Source of the DNA: DASSQJ01 sp963773655
Lineage (GTDB): Bacteria > Actinomycetota > Actinomycetes > Actinomycetales > Dermatophilaceae
Direction of reading: 5' to 3'
NCBI GenBank assembly: GCA_963773655.1
Contig: CAVZBX010000001.1
Coordinates: 248,001 to 312,000, forward strand
Length of the DNA: 64,000 nt
Shown: positions 1-8,790 of the stretch, piece by piece
Layout of the letters: the number at the start of each line of letters is the position of its first letter
Position numbering within the stretch: position 1 is the stretch's first letter
Program-made: the position numbers and the translations under genes
Notes under the pieces: generated by a model
Seen by the model: the letters and a program-made list of their open reading frames with translations, nothing else
The model's database searches: none
Told to the model about the DNA's origin: nothing

Positions 1-774
1 GCCGGCTTCCTCGGAGGCATCGCCACCGGACTCCTCGGCGGCTTCGTCGCCCGGTGGATCGCCGGCTGGAAGGTGCACAAGGGTGTCCGCGGCGTGATGC
101 CGGTCGTCGTCATCCCGTTGCTCTCCACCCTGATCACCGCCGGGCTGTTCATCACGGTCCTGGGCCGCCCGATCGTCTGGCTCACCGACGCGCTCAACAG
201 CTGGCTCAACGGACTCACCGGCGGGAGCGCCCTCGTCCTCGGTCTCATCCTCGGCGCGATGATGGGGTTCGACCTGGGAGGCCCGGTCAACAAGGTCGCG
301 TACTTCTTCGCGACGGCCGGCCTGGCCACGGCGGGCACGGCGGCCGACGCCCCGCAGCTGAAGATCATGGCCGCCGTCATGGCCGCCGGGATGGTGGCGC
401 CGCTCGCCATGGCGCTCGCGACGACGGTCCGCCCCGGACTGTTCTCCGAGCCGGAGCGGGAGAACGGCAAGGCCGCCTGGCTGCTCGGCGCCTCCTTCAT
501 CTCCGAGGGCGCGATCCCGTTCGCGGCGGCCGACCCGGTGCGGATCATCACCGCCTCGGTCATCGGCTCCTCCATCACCGGTGGTCTCTCGATGCTCTTC
601 GGTGCGACGCTGCGGGCGCCGCACGGCGGCATCTGGGTGCTGCCGCTCATCGGCAACTTCCTCCTCTTCCTCGCGGCCCTGGCCGTCGGCGTCGTCGTCA
701 TGACGGGGATCGTCGTCGCCCTGAAGTCGCGGGAGTCCAACCTGGCGGCAGTCGACGCCGCCGCCACCGTCTGA
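1..774 (+). CDS. fruA: PTS fructose transporter subunit IIC (C-terminal part, truncated by window edge)
   Basis: The reading frame is open from base 1 to the TGA at 772-774, so only about 257 C-terminal residues are present. It is rich in membrane segments and carries motifs typical of fructose-family EIIC: GGPVNKVAYFFATAGL, and FISEGAIPFAAADP near the phosphosugar site. EIIC forms the membrane channel that takes up fructose while the IIB domain phosphorylates it. The real protein probably carries IIA and IIB domains upstream, outside the window. HPr and enzyme I follow directly on the same strand, so the general PTS proteins appear to be expressed with this permease. Fructose specificity is inferred from family resemblance. 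Confidence 0.9.
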   Translation, partial: AGFLGGIATGLLGGFVARWIAGWKVHKGVRGVMPVVVIPLLSTLITAGLFITVLGRPIVWLTDALNSWLNGLTGGSALVLGLILGAMMGFDLGGPVNKVAYFFATAGLATAGTAADAPQLKIMAAVMAAGMVAPLAMALATTVRPGLFSEPERENGKAAWLLGASFISEGAIPFAAADPVRIITASVIGSSITGGLSMLFGATLRAPHGGIWVLPLIGNFLLFLAALAVGVVVMTGIVVALKSRESNLAAVDAAATV

Positions 775-804
775 CCAGTCCGTCCCACCACAAGGAGCCC
801 CCAG

Positions 805-1074
805 ATGCCACAGCGCACCGTCACCATCGCCTCGTCCGTCGGCCTGCACGCCCGGCCCGCCGCCCTGTTCGTCGAGCAGGCCGGCGAGTCCGGCCTCGAC
901 GTCGAGATCGCCCGTCCCGGTGAGGAGGCCGTCGACGCGACGAGCATCCTCGGGGTCATGGCCCTCGGCGCCAAGCACGGCGAGGAGGTCGTCCTCACCG
1001 CCCAGGGCGAGGGCGCCGACCAGGTCCTCGACGGCCTCGTCGACCTCCTCTCCCGCGACCTCGACGCGGAGTGA
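805..1074 (+). CDS. ptsH: Phosphocarrier protein HPr
   Basis: This 89-residue protein is the usual length for HPr. It has the active-site motif GLHARPA with His15, which accepts phosphate from enzyme I and passes it to sugar-specific IIA domains. A serine in the SILGVM segment (Ser47) lies at the position phosphorylated by HPr kinase in Firmicutes; whether it is used here is unknown. The start is supported by AAGGAG at about 792-797. The gene lies 30 bp after the fructose permease and overlaps ptsI by 4 bp, so the three probably form one operon. Confidence 0.95.
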   Translation: MPQRTVTIASSVGLHARPAALFVEQAGESGLDVEIARPGEEAVDATSILGVMALGAKHGEEVVLTAQGEGADQVLDGLVDLLSRDLDAE

Positions 1075-2762
1075 GCCCGGTGGCCGCGACGCAGACGAGG
1101 CAGGGCATCGGCGTCAGCCCCGGCACGGCCCACGGGCCGGTGGTGCAGGTCGCGCCACCGGTCCGGGCCCCGGAGTCCGAACCGGCACCTGCCGACACCG
1201 AGGCCGCGCTGGCCCAGGTGAAGGCCGCGTTCGAGTCCGTCGCGGTCGCACTCGAGGGCCGGGCCCGCCACGCCGAGGACACGGCGCAGCAGATCCTCAA
1301 GGCCACGGCGCTGATCGCCCGCGACAAGGGGCTCGTCAAGGCCGCCGGCAAGCAGCTCGCCGCCGGGAAGGGCCCCGCCAACGCCGTCGTCGGGGCGGTC
1401 GAGGAGTACGCCGTGCAGTTCGAGGCGCTCGGGGGCTATTTCGCCGAGCGGGTCACCGACCTGCGCGACGTCGGCTCGCGGGCGGTGGCGGCCGTCCTGG
1501 GGCTGCCGGCGCCGGGCGTGCCCGACTTCACCGAGCCCAGCGTCATCGTCGCCGAGGACCTCGCCCCGGCCGAGACGGCCACCCTCGACCGCTCGCTCGT
1601 CGTCGGCATCGTGACCCAGGCGGGCGGGCGCACCAGCCACACCGCGATCCTCGCCGCCCAGATGGGGATCCCCGCCGTCGTCCAGGTGGCCGCCGCCACC
1701 GCCATCCCCGAGGGCACGACGGTCGCGCTCGACGGCGACACCGGCGAGGTCACCATCGACCCCGACCCCGCGCTCGTCGCGGAGCAGGCCCGGCGTCGCG
1801 AGCGGCGGGCCGCCGCGCTCGCCGCGAGCCGGGGGCCCGGCGTGACCCGCGACGGGCACCACGTGGCGCTGCTCGCCAACATCGGCGGCATCAAGGACGC
1901 CGAGGGGGCCGCGGCCCAGGACCTCGAGGGGGTCGGGCTCTTCCGCACCGAGTTCGTCTTCCTCTCCGCCGAGCGGGCACCCACGGTCGAGGACCAGGCG
2001 AACGTCTACCGCAAGGTGTTCGAGCCGTTCGGCGGCCGCCGGGTCGTCGTCCGGACGCTCGACGCCGGTGCCGACAAGCCGCTCGCCTTCGCCGACCTCG
2101 GGCCGGAGGAGAACCCCGCCCTGGGGCGGCGCGGCCTCCGGCTCTCCGCAGAGCGCCCCGACCTGCTCGACGCCCAGCTGGAGGCCCTCGCGGTCGCGGC
2201 CCGCGACACCGGGGCCGACGTGCGCGTCATGGCGCCGATGGTCGCCACCGTCGAGGAGGCGGCGTGGTTCGCGCGGCGCGTCCGCGAGAACGGCCTGCCC
2301 AAGGCGGGCGTGATGATCGAGGTGCCGGGCGCGGCGCTGCGCGCCGAGCACGTGCTCGGGGAGGTCGACTTCGGCAGCCTCGGCACCAACGACCTGGCCC
2401 AGTACACGATGGCGGCGGACCGGATGCAGGGTCAGTTGTCCGACCTGCTGGACCCCTGGCAGCCGGCAGTCCTCGACGTCGTGGCCCACGCCTGCGAGGG
2501 CGCCCGCCGGGCAGGGGCGCCGATCGGCGTCTGCGGGGAGTCCGGCGGCGACCCGCTGCTCGCGCTCGTCCTCGTCGGGCTCGGGGTGTCGAGCCTGTCG
2601 ATGGCTCCGAGCAAGGTCCCGGTCGTCCGCCTGGCCCTCGCGTTGCACGACCTCGCGCAGTGCCAGGGCCTCGCCGCCGTGGCCCGCTCGGCGGCCACCG
2701 CGAGGGAGGCCCTGGAGGCGGTGCGTGAGCGGGCGAGCGCGGAGCTCACCGGCATCCTCTGA
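1071..2762 (+). CDS. ptsI: Phosphoenolpyruvate-protein phosphotransferase (PTS enzyme I)
   Basis: The 563-residue product has normal enzyme I length. It transfers phosphate from PEP to a histidine and then to HPr. The swivelling histidine is His190 in GGRTSHTAI. The PEP-binding TIM barrel follows with LFRTEFVF, the segment SLGTNDLAQYTMA, and the active-site cysteine region GVCGESGGDP near the C-terminus. The GTG start overlaps the ptsH stop (GTGA), which implies translational coupling. The N-terminal 30 residues are rich in Pro and Ala and slightly longer than usual. Confidence 0.95.
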   Translation: MSPVAATQTRQGIGVSPGTAHGPVVQVAPPVRAPESEPAPADTEAALAQVKAAFESVAVALEGRARHAEDTAQQILKATALIARDKGLVKAAGKQLAAGKGPANAVVGAVEEYAVQFEALGGYFAERVTDLRDVGSRAVAAVLGLPAPGVPDFTEPSVIVAEDLAPAETATLDRSLVVGIVTQAGGRTSHTAILAAQMGIPAVVQVAAATAIPEGTTVALDGDTGEVTIDPDPALVAEQARRRERRAAALAASRGPGVTRDGHHVALLANIGGIKDAEGAAAQDLEGVGLFRTEFVFLSAERAPTVEDQANVYRKVFEPFGGRRVVVRTLDAGADKPLAFADLGPEENPALGRRGLRLSAERPDLLDAQLEALAVAARDTGADVRVMAPMVATVEEAAWFARRVRENGLPKAGVMIEVPGAALRAEHVLGEVDFGSLGTNDLAQYTMAADRMQGQLSDLLDPWQPAVLDVVAHACEGARRAGAPIGVCGESGGDPLLALVLVGLGVSSLSMAPSKVPVVRLALALHDLAQCQGLAAVARSAATAREALEAVRERASAELTGIL

Positions 2763-2818
2763 GCCGCCCTCTCCGCCCGCCCCGCCGGCCTCCGCGGAGT
2801 CGGGAGGATCCGTTCGCT

Positions 2819-2838
2819 CAGGAGGCAGTGCCCTCCTG
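2819..2838. terminator. Possible bidirectional terminator hairpin
   Basis: CAGGAGG and CCTCCTG form a 7-bp stem around a 6-base loop, in the gap between the converging ptsI and HerA-like genes. There is no U-tract, so this is only a weak terminator candidate. Confidence 0.35.
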
Positions 2839-2924
2839 GGCGGGCGCGGTCCTCTCCACCAGCGGGCGGGTGTGCCGTCCGACGAGCGGGCGGTGTGCCC
2901 GGGGCGGGACGTCGCCGCGGGCCC

Positions 2925-4334
2925 TCAGGGGGACGGGTCGACGAGCGGCACGGCGACGTCGCTGCCGCCCTCGACGGTGAGGCGCTCGCGCACCCGCGCG
3001 AGCATCGGCACCGGTGTCAGGGGGCCCGCCAGGAGCATCTCGCCCTGGAGGAACCCGGTCGACGCCGCCAGCATCGCGGGTGGGACGAACCCGAACACGC
3101 GCGCCAGCTCGGCGACGTCGGCCGGGCTGTTCATCCGCATGAGGACGAGGTTGTCGCACTGCGAGAGCACCTGGGGGTGGATCTTGGAGGGTCGTTGCGA
3201 CGACAGCAGCAGCCACAGCCCGTACTTGCGGCCCTCCGCCGCGATCCGGGTGATCAGCTCGAGGAGCAGCGTCGCTGCCGGGTGCGACGGGTCGACCCCG
3301 GCGAGGTTGTGGGCCTCGTCGAGGACGATCAGCGTCGGCACCCGCTCCTCCCGGTGCGCCCAGAGCTCCCCGAGCAGGTCGAGGACGGCGGCCACCGGCT
3401 CGACGGCCGACCCGAACCCGCCGAGGTCCATCACGGTCACGCCCGTGCCGCCGGTCACGACGTCCGCCGCGGACTCGCCCCGCAGCGCGAAGACCTCCCA
3501 GCGGTCCAGGCCCAGGTTCTCGATGCGGCGGGCGAGCCGTTGTTCGACCTCGGTGCCCCGGCGCAGGCCGCCGAAGAGGTCGCCGAGGTCGACCTGGTCG
3601 GCGTGGTCGACGAACCTGAGGTAGGCGTTGTACTCCTCGTGGTCGCGGACGGGGTCGAGCTGCAGCAGCGCCGCCTGGGTGGCCCGGGGCATGGTCCGGA
3701 AGCGCATCCGCAGCGGCTCCTCCCCGGCACCGCGTGAGTGGTCGCTGCGCAGCACCCGGACCGGGCGGCGGGTCACGCGGGCGGCGTCCGCGGGGTCGGC
3801 GTCCCCCCGGGGATGCCCGAGCTGGACGAAGTCGGCGTTGGGGTCGAGGACGACGACGCGCAGCTCGGTGTCGATGAGCAGCCGCTCGAGGAGCACGCCG
3901 AGGGCATAGGTCTTGCCGGAGCCGCTCTGGCCGCAGAGGAACGTGTGCCGGTTGAAGCCGGCCGCCCGCACCGTGGCGGGGCCGGTGTCGCCGGTGAGCC
4001 AGGTTCCCACCAGGGTCGCGGCGCCGGTCGCTCGTTGCAGCGCACCGAGCGCCTCCTCCCCGGCGGCGCGAATGGCGAGGTCGGTGAACGGTGGGCGGGC
4101 GCGGCGGTCCAGCCGGCCGTCGCCGTCGAGCACCCCGACGACCGCCCCGACGCCGTCGCCCGGCGCTGCCGGGCGCGACCCCACGTCGACGACCTGGCCG
4201 AGGACCGTGGCCCCGTCGTCGAGGGTGCCGGTGACGACGTCCCCCGGCCCGAGCGTGCTGGAGGCGGGGGCGGCGAACCGGAAGGCCCGGCCGTCCCGCG
4301 AGTGGGCCGTGGCCGCTCCGCCGTCCTCCGGCAT
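2925..4334 (-). CDS. HerA-like ATPase (DUF87 family)
   Basis: This is a 469-residue P-loop ATPase of the HerA/FtsK-like class. The N-terminal about 80 residues resemble a small beta-barrel (HAS-barrel-like). Walker A is GQSGSGKT at 135-142, Walker B is LIVLDEAHNLAG, and a sensor region LLSSQRPSKIHP follows. HerA proteins form hexameric DNA translocases, with NurA nuclease in archaea. The ATG at 4334 is chosen because AAGGAG lies about 8 bases upstream on the minus strand. An in-frame extension upstream exists but has no ribosome binding site and would overlap the divergent glmU. No nurA-like partner is nearby, so its role here is unknown. Confidence 0.85.
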   Translation of the reverse strand: MPEDGGAATAHSRDGRAFRFAAPASSTLGPGDVVTGTLDDGATVLGQVVDVGSRPAAPGDGVGAVVGVLDGDGRLDRRARPPFTDLAIRAAGEEALGALQRATGAATLVGTWLTGDTGPATVRAAGFNRHTFLCGQSGSGKTYALGVLLERLLIDTELRVVVLDPNADFVQLGHPRGDADPADAARVTRRPVRVLRSDHSRGAGEEPLRMRFRTMPRATQAALLQLDPVRDHEEYNAYLRFVDHADQVDLGDLFGGLRRGTEVEQRLARRIENLGLDRWEVFALRGESAADVVTGGTGVTVMDLGGFGSAVEPVAAVLDLLGELWAHREERVPTLIVLDEAHNLAGVDPSHPAATLLLELITRIAAEGRKYGLWLLLSSQRPSKIHPQVLSQCDNLVLMRMNSPADVAELARVFGFVPPAMLAASTGFLQGEMLLAGPLTPVPMLARVRERLTVEGGSDVAVPLVDPSP

Positions 4335-4478
4335 GGCTGGCTCCTTCCCCGCGGCGGCCGCACGGCCGTCCGCTGCCCGCCCATGATGGCCCATGCCGGC
4401 ACCGGCCGCGAGGGGCTGGTGCGGGCGGCGGTAGCATCGCAGCGTCCCGTGGCACCCCGACCCCTTGGAGCACCACGC

Positions 4479-5963
4479 GTGAGCACCCCCCGGCCGTCCG
4501 CCGTCATCGTCCTCGCAGCGGGCGAGGGCACCCGGATGAAGTCCGCCACCCCCAAGGTCCTCCACCGGATCGGCGGCACCGCCCTCCTCGGGCACGCCGT
4601 CCGGGCTGCTCGGGGGACTGGTGCCACCCACGTCGAGGTCGTCGTCCGCCACGAGCGCGACCGCGTCGTCGAGTTCTGCACGACGTTCGACGGCGGGCTC
4701 GTCATCGCCGACCAGGACGAGGTCAAGGGCACCGGGCGCGCGGTCGAGTGCGGGCTCGAGGCCCTGCCGGCCGACCTCGGGGGCACCGTGCTCGTGACGT
4801 ACGGCGACGTGCCCCTGCTCACGGGGGAGACCCTCGTCGCGCTCACCGCCGAGCACGAGGCGTCCGGGAGCGCGGCCTCGATCATCACCGCCCGGCTCCC
4901 CGACCCCACGGGGTACGGCCGGGTCGTCCGGGACCCCGGGGGTCGGGTCGAGCGGGTCGTCGAGCAGAAGGACGCCACCGACGCCGAGCTCGCCATCACC
5001 GAGGTCAACTCCGGCATCTACGCCTTCGACGCCGCGCTGCTCCGCGAGGCGCTCGCCGGCGTCGGTACCGACAACGCCCAGGGCGAGAAGTACCTGACCG
5101 ACGTCGTCGAGGTCGTGCGCCGGCTCGGTCGCGAGGTCCGCGCCCACGTGGTCGACGACCTGTGGCAGACCGAGGGGGTCAACGACCGGGTCCAGCTGGC
5201 CGCGCTCGGGCGCGAGCTCAACCGCAGGGTCTGCGAGCGCCACATGCGCGAGGGCGTCACCATCGTCGACCCCGCGACGACGTGGATCGACGTCGACGTC
5301 TCGATCGGCCGCGACAGCACCATCCAGCCCGGAACGCAGCTGCTCGGTGCCACGACGGTCGGCGCGGAGGCGGTCATCGGGCCGGAGGTCACCCTCACCG
5401 ACACCGAGGTCGGCGACGGCGCCGAAGTGCAGCGTGCGGTGGCGAACCTCGCGGTCGTCGGCCCGGGCGCCACCGTCGGCCCGTACTCGTACCTACGGCC
5501 CGGCACGCGCCTGGGAGCCGGGGGCAAGATCGGCGGCTTCGTCGAGACGAAGAACGCCGACATCCGCGACGGCGCCAAGGTGCCCCACCTCACCTACGCC
5601 GGTGACGTGACGATCGAGGAGGGCGCCAACATCGGCGCCGGCACGGTCTTCGCCAACTACGACGGCGTCGCCAAGCACCACTCCACCGTGGGCCGCAACG
5701 CCTTCGTCGGGTCGCACACCGTCGTCGTCAGTCCCGTCACGGTCGGTGACGGCGCATACGTCGCGGCCGGGTCCGCACTGGTGCAGGACGTGGAGCCCGG
5801 GCAGATGGCCGTGGCCCGGGGCAGGCAGCGCAACGTCGACGGCTGGGTCGAGCGAGCCCGAGCGGGCTCGGCCAGCGCGGCCGCCGCCGCGGCCGCGCGC
5901 GACGACGGGGCGGACCCCGGCCGGGTCGCCGGTGGATCGAGCACGGAGAGCGAGCAGCGGTGA
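4479..5963 (+). CDS. glmU: Bifunctional UDP-N-acetylglucosamine pyrophosphorylase / glucosamine-1-phosphate N-acetyltransferase
   Basis: The 494-residue protein has an N-terminal uridylyltransferase domain with LAAGEGTRMKS at 12-22, and a C-terminal left-handed beta-helix of hexapeptide repeats with the acetyltransferase segment HLTYAGDV and NIGAGTVFANYDG. It makes UDP-GlcNAc for peptidoglycan and mycothiol. The GTG start has GGAG about 9 bases upstream, and a -10 box TAGCAT lies at 4432-4437. The last about 30 residues are Ala-rich and probably disordered. It overlaps prs by 4 bp; glmU-prs is a conserved actinobacterial pair. Confidence 0.95.
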   Translation: MSTPRPSAVIVLAAGEGTRMKSATPKVLHRIGGTALLGHAVRAARGTGATHVEVVVRHERDRVVEFCTTFDGGLVIADQDEVKGTGRAVECGLEALPADLGGTVLVTYGDVPLLTGETLVALTAEHEASGSAASIITARLPDPTGYGRVVRDPGGRVERVVEQKDATDAELAITEVNSGIYAFDAALLREALAGVGTDNAQGEKYLTDVVEVVRRLGREVRAHVVDDLWQTEGVNDRVQLAALGRELNRRVCERHMREGVTIVDPATTWIDVDVSIGRDSTIQPGTQLLGATTVGAEAVIGPEVTLTDTEVGDGAEVQRAVANLAVVGPGATVGPYSYLRPGTRLGAGGKIGGFVETKNADIRDGAKVPHLTYAGDVTIEEGANIGAGTVFANYDGVAKHHSTVGRNAFVGSHTVVVSPVTVGDGAYVAAGSALVQDVEPGQMAVARGRQRNVDGWVERARAGSASAAAAAAARDDGADPGRVAGGSSTESEQR

Positions 5964-6961
5964 GCCACAACCGACCTCCGTCCGCGAACATCCGCAAGCG
6001 GCCGAAGAAGCAGCTGATGATGTTCTCGGGCCGGGCCAACCCCGAGCTGGCCCAGGAGGTCGCTGCGCAGCTCGGGACCGAGCTGGTGCCCACCAGCGCC
6101 TACGACTTCGCCAACGGCGAGATCTACGTGCGCTTCGAGGAGTCGGTGCGTGGCTCCGACGCCTTCGTCATCCAGAGCCACACCAGCCCCATCAACGAGA
6201 ACATCATGGAGCACCTGCTCATGGTGGACGCGCTGAAGCGGGCGAGCGCCAAGCGGATCACCGTGGTGATGCCGTTCTACGGCTACGCCCGCCAGGACAA
6301 GAAGCACCGCGGTCGCGAGCCGATCAGCGCCCGGCTCATGGCCGACATGTTCCGTACCGCCGGTGCCGACCGGCTCATCTGCGTCGACCTGCACACCGAC
6401 CAGATCCAGGGCTTCTTCGACGGCCCCGTCGACCACCTCATGGCCATCCCCGTGCTCTCCGAGTACGTCGCGCGCAAGTACGGCGAGGAGTTCCTGGCCG
6501 TCGTCTCGCCGGACGCGGGCCGGATCAAGGTGGCCGAGCAGTGGTCGAAGCGGCTCGGCGGGGTGCCGCTGGCGTTCATCCACAAGACCCGCGACATCAA
6601 CCGCCCCAACGAGATGGTGGCCAACCGGGTGGTCGGCGACGTCGAGGGCCGGGTCTGCATCCTCGTCGACGACATGATCGACACCGCGGGCACCATCACC
6701 AAGGCGGCGGACGCCCTGATGGCTGCCGGTGCGAAGGACGTCGTCATCGCGGCCACGCACGCCATCCTCTCCGAGCCCGCCGTCGACCGGCTCAACGCCT
6801 GCGCGGCCCGCGAGGTCATCGTCACCAACACCCTGCCGATCTCGCCGGAGAAGGACATCGACTGCCTGACGACCCTGTCGATCGCCCCGCTCATCAGCGC
6901 CGCGGTCAAGGAGGTCTTCCAGGACGGCTCGGTGACGAGCCTGTTCGGCGGCCGGGCCTGA
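5960..6961 (+). CDS. prs: Ribose-phosphate pyrophosphokinase
   Basis: The 333-residue enzyme makes PRPP from ribose 5-phosphate and ATP for nucleotide, His and Trp synthesis. It has the divalent-cation signature DLHTDQIQGFFDGPVDHL (about 142-159) and the PRPP loop VDDMIDTAGTI (about 235-245). The catalytic flexible loop region YARQDKKHRGREPI is present. The N-terminal about 17 residues are a basic extension beyond the E. coli enzyme. GTG overlaps the glmU stop (GTGA), so expression is likely coupled to glmU. Confidence 0.95.
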   Translation: MSHNRPPSANIRKRPKKQLMMFSGRANPELAQEVAAQLGTELVPTSAYDFANGEIYVRFEESVRGSDAFVIQSHTSPINENIMEHLLMVDALKRASAKRITVVMPFYGYARQDKKHRGREPISARLMADMFRTAGADRLICVDLHTDQIQGFFDGPVDHLMAIPVLSEYVARKYGEEFLAVVSPDAGRIKVAEQWSKRLGGVPLAFIHKTRDINRPNEMVANRVVGDVEGRVCILVDDMIDTAGTITKAADALMAAGAKDVVIAATHAILSEPAVDRLNACAAREVIVTNTLPISPEKDIDCLTTLSIAPLISAAVKEVFQDGSVTSLFGGRA

Positions 6962-6989
6962 ACGTCCGGCCGGAGCGGGGACGAAGGGG

Positions 6990-7550
6990 TCAGGACCGGC
7001 CGAGGGCGGCCTTGCGGGCGCGGTAGGCGGCGACGTTGACGCGCGTGCCACAGGTGCCGTCGCAGAACTTGCGCGAGCGGTTGCGCGAGAGGTCGACGTA
7101 GACGTCGTCGCAGTCCTCGGCGCTGCAGACGCTCAGGCGCTCGCGCTCCCCGGACCGGATGACGTCGACCATCGCCATCGCGACCTCGACGGCGAACCGC
7201 TCGGCGAGCGGGGCGTCGTCGTCGGTGGCGTGGATGTGCCACCCCGCGTCGTCGTGCTCGACGAGCCGGGGAAGCGCCCGACCGGCCGCCAGCAGGGCGT
7301 TGACCTCGGCGACCTGCTCCTCGAGCGGGGCCTGCCAGAGGCGGTGGACCCGGGTGCGGACGCGGTGCAGCTGCACGACCTCGGCGGCCGTCGTGGGCCG
7401 CCCGCCGGTCCACCCCCAGTGGTCCATCCACGCGAGCACGGCGTCGACGTCGGGGAGGTCCTCGACCCCGCTCGTCGCGTGGCCCGGGGCGGTGTTGACC
7501 AGTGCGGCCGCGTGGCGGAGGTTGAGGTCCGTGTCATGGGTGAAAACCAT
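6990..7550 (-). CDS. CGNR zinc-finger protein, probable transcription regulator
   Basis: This 186-residue protein has an N-terminal ABATE-type domain and a C-terminal CGNR zinc finger. The finger has Cys142, Cys147, Cys163 and Cys167, and the segment CGTRVNVAAYRARKA matches the family signature with T for N in the CGNR core. The family is thought to bind DNA. The ATG at 7550 has AGGAGT 5 bases upstream. It is divergent from the EamA transporter, and the intergenic DNA has a repeated 9-mer (7552-7606) that could be its binding site. Control of the transporter is inferred. Confidence 0.85.
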   Translation of the reverse strand: MVFTHDTDLNLRHAAALVNTAPGHATSGVEDLPDVDAVLAWMDHWGWTGGRPTTAAEVVQLHRVRTRVHRLWQAPLEEQVAEVNALLAAGRALPRLVEHDDAGWHIHATDDDAPLAERFAVEVAMAMVDVIRSGERERLSVCSAEDCDDVYVDLSRNRSRKFCDGTCGTRVNVAAYRARKAALGRS

Positions 7551-7551
7551 C

Positions 7552-7606
7552 TTGACTCCTGACAGGACGGACTCTAGTGTCACGACCAATCTAACAGTTG
7601 ACTCCT
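7552..7606. promoter_or_regulatory. Paired direct repeat in a divergent promoter region
   Basis: TTGACTCCT occurs exactly at 7552-7560 and again at 7598-7606, between the CGNR regulator and the EamA transporter. The first copy overlaps the ribosome binding site of the regulator gene. It is a candidate operator for autoregulation; no known consensus was matched. Confidence 0.35.
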
Positions 7607-7668
7607 TACATCCGTGGACGGCACCGGGGCCGTGGGGCGGTGCGGGGGCGCCCGGAGGGAGGTTCACC

Positions 7669-8658
7669 ATGGTGGAGGTGGTCCGCAGGGACGTCGGGAC
7701 CGGGCTGCTCGCGCTGGTGCTGTCGAGCGCGGCGTTCGGGACGTCGGGTCCGTTCGCCAAGGCGCTGATCGAGGCGGGGTGGGCCCCCGGCGCGGTCGTG
7801 CTCGTGCGCATCGCCGGGGCGGCGGCGGTGCTGCTGCCCGCGGCGCTGTGGACCTCCTGGCACCACCTGCGCACCGTCGTGCGCGAGCTGCCCCTGGCGG
7901 GGGCGTACGGCCTGCTCGCCGTCGCGGCCGCGCAGCTCGGCTACTTCCAGGCCATCGAGCGGCTGACGGTCGGGGTCGCGCTGCTCATCGAGTACCTCGG
8001 CATCGTCCTCGTCGTGCTCTGGCTCTGGCTCGTCACCCGCCGCGCGCCGCACCGGCTCACCGGCGTGGGCATCGTGCTGGCGGTCACCGGGCTGGTGCTC
8101 GTGCTCGACGTCACCGGGGCGACCACCCCCGACCTCGTCGGCGTCGCCTGGGGCCTGCTCGCCGCCACCGGCCTCGCCGGCCACTACGTGCTCGCCGCGC
8201 GAACGACGACCCTGCCGCCCGTGGCCTTCGCGGGGCTGGGACTCACCGCGGGGGCCGGCGTGCTCGCGCTGCTCGGCGCGGCCGGCGTCATCCCGATGCA
8301 CACCGGCGCCGCCGAGGTGCGGGTGGCGTCGGCCACGGTGCCCGCGTGGGTGGCGCTCGCCGAGCTCGTCGTCGTCGCGGCCGTCATCGCCTACGTGCTC
8401 GGCGTCGTCGGGGCCCGCCGCCTGGGCTCGACGCTCGCGTCCTTCGTCGGGCTCACCGAGGTGCTCTTCGCCGTGCTCGTCGCCTGGCTGGTGCTCGGCG
8501 AGCTCCCCGGGGCCGTGCAGCTCGTCGGTGGGGTGGTCATCCTCGCCGGGATCGTCGCGGTCCGGCTCGGCGAGCGGTCCCGCGCCGGGTCCCCCGCACG
8601 CCGGGGCGAGCCGGAGCAGGCGCCGGAGCGCACCCTGGAGCCACTCGGCGGTCCCTGA
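7669..8658 (+). CDS. EamA family (DMT superfamily) transporter
   Basis: The 329-residue integral membrane protein has about ten hydrophobic helices arranged as two EamA halves. The first half includes SSAAFGTSGPFAKAL and the second includes GLLAATGLAGHYVLAAR. A cytoplasmic basic tail follows. Family members export amino acids or other small metabolites; the substrate cannot be read from sequence. The ATG is preceded by GGAGGGAGG. A strong stem-loop follows the stop. It probably responds to the divergent CGNR-type regulator. Confidence 0.85.
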   Translation: MVEVVRRDVGTGLLALVLSSAAFGTSGPFAKALIEAGWAPGAVVLVRIAGAAAVLLPAALWTSWHHLRTVVRELPLAGAYGLLAVAAAQLGYFQAIERLTVGVALLIEYLGIVLVVLWLWLVTRRAPHRLTGVGIVLAVTGLVLVLDVTGATTPDLVGVAWGLLAATGLAGHYVLAARTTTLPPVAFAGLGLTAGAGVLALLGAAGVIPMHTGAAEVRVASATVPAWVALAELVVVAAVIAYVLGVVGARRLGSTLASFVGLTEVLFAVLVAWLVLGELPGAVQLVGGVVILAGIVAVRLGERSRAGSPARRGEPEQAPERTLEPLGGP

Positions 8659-8694
8659 GCCCGGCGGGCAGGTCGCGTCGGCGTGCGGGCCTTT

Positions 8695-8729
8695 GGTGAC
8701 GACGCCCGGACGGGGGCGCCGTCGTCACC
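8695..8729 (+). terminator. Stem-loop terminator after EamA transporter
   Basis: GGTGACGACG at 8695-8704 pairs perfectly with CGTCGTCACC at 8720-8729 around a GC-rich loop, 37 bases after the stop codon. There is no U-tract, as is usual for high-GC actinobacterial terminators. Confidence 0.6.
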
Positions 8730-8790
8730 GGCCCGTCGGGCCCGCCTGCGCCTGCCACGGCCCGATTTCGACGATGCCGCCGCGGTCGCC

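Noticed and set aside
2793..2809. Shared motif CGCGGAGTC(G/A)GGAGGA after ptsI and at 19134-19150 after psuG
   Set aside because: Only two close copies (and a looser one near 23046) were seen; this is too little to call a repeat family.
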